Shown piece after piece: positions 62,597 to 64,000 of a DNA stretch of 64,000 nt. Position 1 is the stretch's first letter. Each line of letters starts with the position of its first letter. Source of the stretch: CBDDBX01 sp965225955 (GTDB lineage Bacteria; Acidobacteriota; Aminicenantia; UBA2199); assembly GCA_965225955.1 (NCBI GenBank), contig CBDDBX010000006.1, forward strand, positions 62,001-126,000, written 5' to 3'. The notes beneath the pieces were generated by a model, which was not told the DNA's origin, did not search any database, and worked only from the letters and a program-made list of their open reading frames with translations. The translations under genes were made by a program, and so were the position numbers.

Positions 62597-62890
62597 TTAC
62601 TCAAAAGTAAGAATCTCTGTAACTCTTTCTGCTGTTAAAACATTTTTTGAAACAAGATAAGGAAGGCCTTCCTCTTTAAGAAGAGAATCTCTCAGGTCTA
62701 TATATTCACTCATTCTTATCAGATCCAGAAAACTTTCTATGGTTGTATCTGTTTTTGCAAGAGCGTAAATAGCTGCTCTCTCTCCACTTGTCAGTAAATT
62801 ACCCATGAACTCTCTTCTAGTTACTCTGTATTTACCAGCTGTTCTCCTTTCAATAATCTTCTCACGATCACCTATTTTTTTAATTACCAT
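62597..62890 (-). CDS. Small phage protein, unknown function
   Basis: 97 residues, helical (ERRTAGKYRVTRREFMGNLL, SFLDLIRMSEYIDLRDSLL). Overlaps the end of the preceding gene by 11 nt with SD GAGG. It resembles small proteins encoded near tail fibre genes, but no family is recognised. Confidence 0.55.
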   Translation of the reverse strand: MVIKKIGDREKIIERRTAGKYRVTRREFMGNLLTSGERAAIYALAKTDTTIESFLDLIRMSEYIDLRDSLLKEEGLPYLVSKNVLTAERVTEILTFE

Positions 62891-63272
62891 CCGTTACCTC
62901 TTTATACACAACTACTATCTCTTCTGATGCATCAGCAGGAATATTTGCTATAGCCACAATATCCCCTTCCAGTTCCAGATTAATTATTTCCATTTCAGCT
63001 CCTTCAAGAATTTCCAGAACTCTTGAATTATTCTGCTCAGCTATTACCAGAATTGTTTTGTTCAGAATTTCATCTCGAACAACAGATATATTCCCTGCAG
63101 GAACCTCAAAATATTTATATCCTTCAGAATCTACCTCTTCTCCAACAGGAGTATAGAATCTGAACTCATTCCAATTTATACTGCTGTTTTCTGAATGTAC
63201 AATAAAATTTTTTATGGTAAAACAGACTGTTTCTCCCTTTCTACCATTTATTAAACTTTTTCTCACGTCCAT
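62880..63272 (-). CDS. Small phage structural-like protein (paralogue A)
   Basis: 130 residues, beta-rich: SINWNEFRFYTPVGEEVD at about 30-47, then KYFEVPAGNISVVRDEILNK. The WNEF-F motif and the layout are shared with the 128-aa protein at 63299-63685, so the two are diverged duplicates, probably virion components. SD GAGG. Confidence 0.55.
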   Translation of the reverse strand: MDVRKSLINGRKGETVCFTIKNFIVHSENSSINWNEFRFYTPVGEEVDSEGYKYFEVPAGNISVVRDEILNKTILVIAEQNNSRVLEILEGAEMEIINLELEGDIVAIANIPADASEEIVVVYKEVTDGN

Positions 63273-63298
63273 TTAAATTACCTCCTGAATCGCTGTGC

Positions 63299-63685
63299 TT
63301 ATAGTGCTGCGGGGTTTTCACTCCATTGATCAGGTTTCATGACAACCTGCTTATACTCTATAACTCTCTCTCTTCGCTCACTACAGGGTACAAATGCTTT
63401 TAAAACCCAGTCTGATGGTTCACTATCTGAATAGAGCTCCTCTGTTAAACCTTCATACTCCACAACAACCCTTGCCCCAGTGTTCAGACCAACACACAAA
63501 TAATAAGTTACATTCAGCATTGGATCATATTCTGCCTTAAACTCACCTTCAGGAATTACCCGTTTTCTGGCTCCAAAGGAGAACTCAAACTCATTCCAGT
63601 GAATTGTTTCACCTCTGACCTCTACAGTTGGCGAAAATGCAGGACGCCCTTTCGCTGCAGCAGTTATACTCTTTATTATTTTCAT
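63299..63685 (-). CDS. Small phage structural-like protein (paralogue B)
   Basis: 128 residues, with TIHWNEFEFSFGARKRVIPE at about 27-46 matching paralogue A, then LNVTYYLCVGLNTGARVVVE. No family recognised. SD AAGG. Gap of 26 nt to paralogue A. Confidence 0.55.
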   Translation of the reverse strand: MKIIKSITAAAKGRPAFSPTVEVRGETIHWNEFEFSFGARKRVIPEGEFKAEYDPMLNVTYYLCVGLNTGARVVVEYEGLTEELYSDSEPSDWVLKAFVPCSERRERVIEYKQVVMKPDQWSENPAAL

Positions 63686-63760
63686 TTCCCTACCTTGTGC
63701 AGAGCGCCGGCCTAAGATTACCCCTTTTAATTAACTGTTATCTTAAACCGGCACCCACTA

Positions 63761-64000
63761 TCATGTTTTCTCAGACTCCTGCTTTGCGTAAGCTACTGTG
63801 TGAGCAGAATTGTGTATTAGTCCGAGTTTACGAACAAATCTCATCCTCTCATCAAAAGGTAATCCCAGAGATTCAACGAAACTCCTTAGCAATCCTGACT
63901 TAATACTTAGATCATTTACAGCTTTTGAGTAGAAGTCCAGCGCCTCTCTATTGCCACCTGAAAGCCTGGAATAGTGCTGAGGGGACTGATCATCCCAGTC
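63761..64000 (-). CDS. Phage-region protein, 5' end missing
   Basis: An open frame enters from the right edge and stops at 63761, giving the last 79 residues: DWDDQSPQHYSRLSGGNREA at the edge, then LDFYSKAVNDLSIKSGLLRS and ERMRFVRKLGLIHNSAHT, ending KQESEKT. The sequence is helical and polar. Function unknown; part of the same minus-strand tail region. Confidence 0.55.
   Translation of the reverse strand, partial: DWDDQSPQHYSRLSGGNREALDFYSKAVNDLSIKSGLLRSFVESLGLPFDERMRFVRKLGLIHNSAHTVAYAKQESEKT

Noticed and set aside
49954..64000. Diversity-generating retroelement around the fibre genes
   Set aside because: No reverse transcriptase, no template/variable repeat pair with A-specific differences among the fibres in this window.
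1..64000. CRISPR array
   Set aside because: No regularly spaced repeats with unique spacers seen; the repeats present are inverted pairs, dispersed words or a two-unit tandem.

Overview
The window looks like chromosome from a low-GC, Gram-negative, anaerobic or facultatively anaerobic bacterium. Outer-membrane machinery (TonB-dependent receptor, TonB C-terminal domains, ExbB/TolQ-type channel) implies a diderm. An oxygen-sensitive class III ribonucleotide reductase, FeoAB, flavodoxin and a CobN/HmuS-type chelatase fit anaerobic life. The stand-alone ribosomal protein S4 is reminiscent of spirochaetal S4, but I cannot assign the phylum with confidence. Many promoters fit the sigma-70 consensus with 17-nt spacers, and SD sequences are strong.

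Layout. 1-4.9 kb: end of a MATE-like transporter, a sirtuin, and an anaerobic RNR operon (nrdD, a separate small ORF carrying the glycyl-radical motif, nrdG). 5.6-9.3 kb: BlaI repressor and M56 sensor-protease module with three TonB C-terminal domains in two proteins, under three copies of one palindromic operator, plus a secreted beta-propeller protein. 9.3-10.6 kb: a toxin-antitoxin pair (RelE-like toxin, Xre-Panacea antitoxin) bracketed by a perfect 24-bp direct repeat, the left copy being the 3' end of the propeller gene. 10.7-23.5 kb: iron/tetrapyrrole island with feoAB, flavodoxin plus DUF2023, and an Hmu-like operon (TonB receptor, membrane protein, ExbB-like channel, DUF2149, membrane-anchored CobN-like chelatase, DUF2325 protein). 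23.6-49.9 kb: mostly housekeeping and assorted genes: secreted PepF-like and M64 peptidases, a Cu/Zn-type permease, S4, hybrid histidine kinase with SsuABC-like transporter, CobU/CbiE, a 3'-nucleotidase-like phosphatase, glycosyltransferases, macro domain, RecG, PurN, tRNA-Leu, a frameshifted DEAH helicase, PurM and a DUF3014 protein.

49.9-64 kb: a minus-strand prophage-like tail and lysis region that runs off the right edge. It holds small virion proteins, two H-lectin-like fibres, tape measure, a discoidin-like tail protein, tail hub, a GH5-like enzyme with a C-terminal membrane anchor, a holin-like cassette including an unlisted 56-aa protein, a coiled-coil membrane protein, an SDR enzyme and a glycine-rich fibre. 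The three fibres share an N-terminal module, and scars of further fibre genes lie between them. No capsid, terminase, integrase or sheath gene is visible, so complete prophage versus tail-derived particle is undecided.

Most worth a second look: the physically split class III RNR that also lacks its zinc ligands, the 1.3-kb mobile-looking toxin-antitoxin cassette with a regenerated host-gene 3' end, the fibre family with recombination scars, and the GH5-like lysis module.
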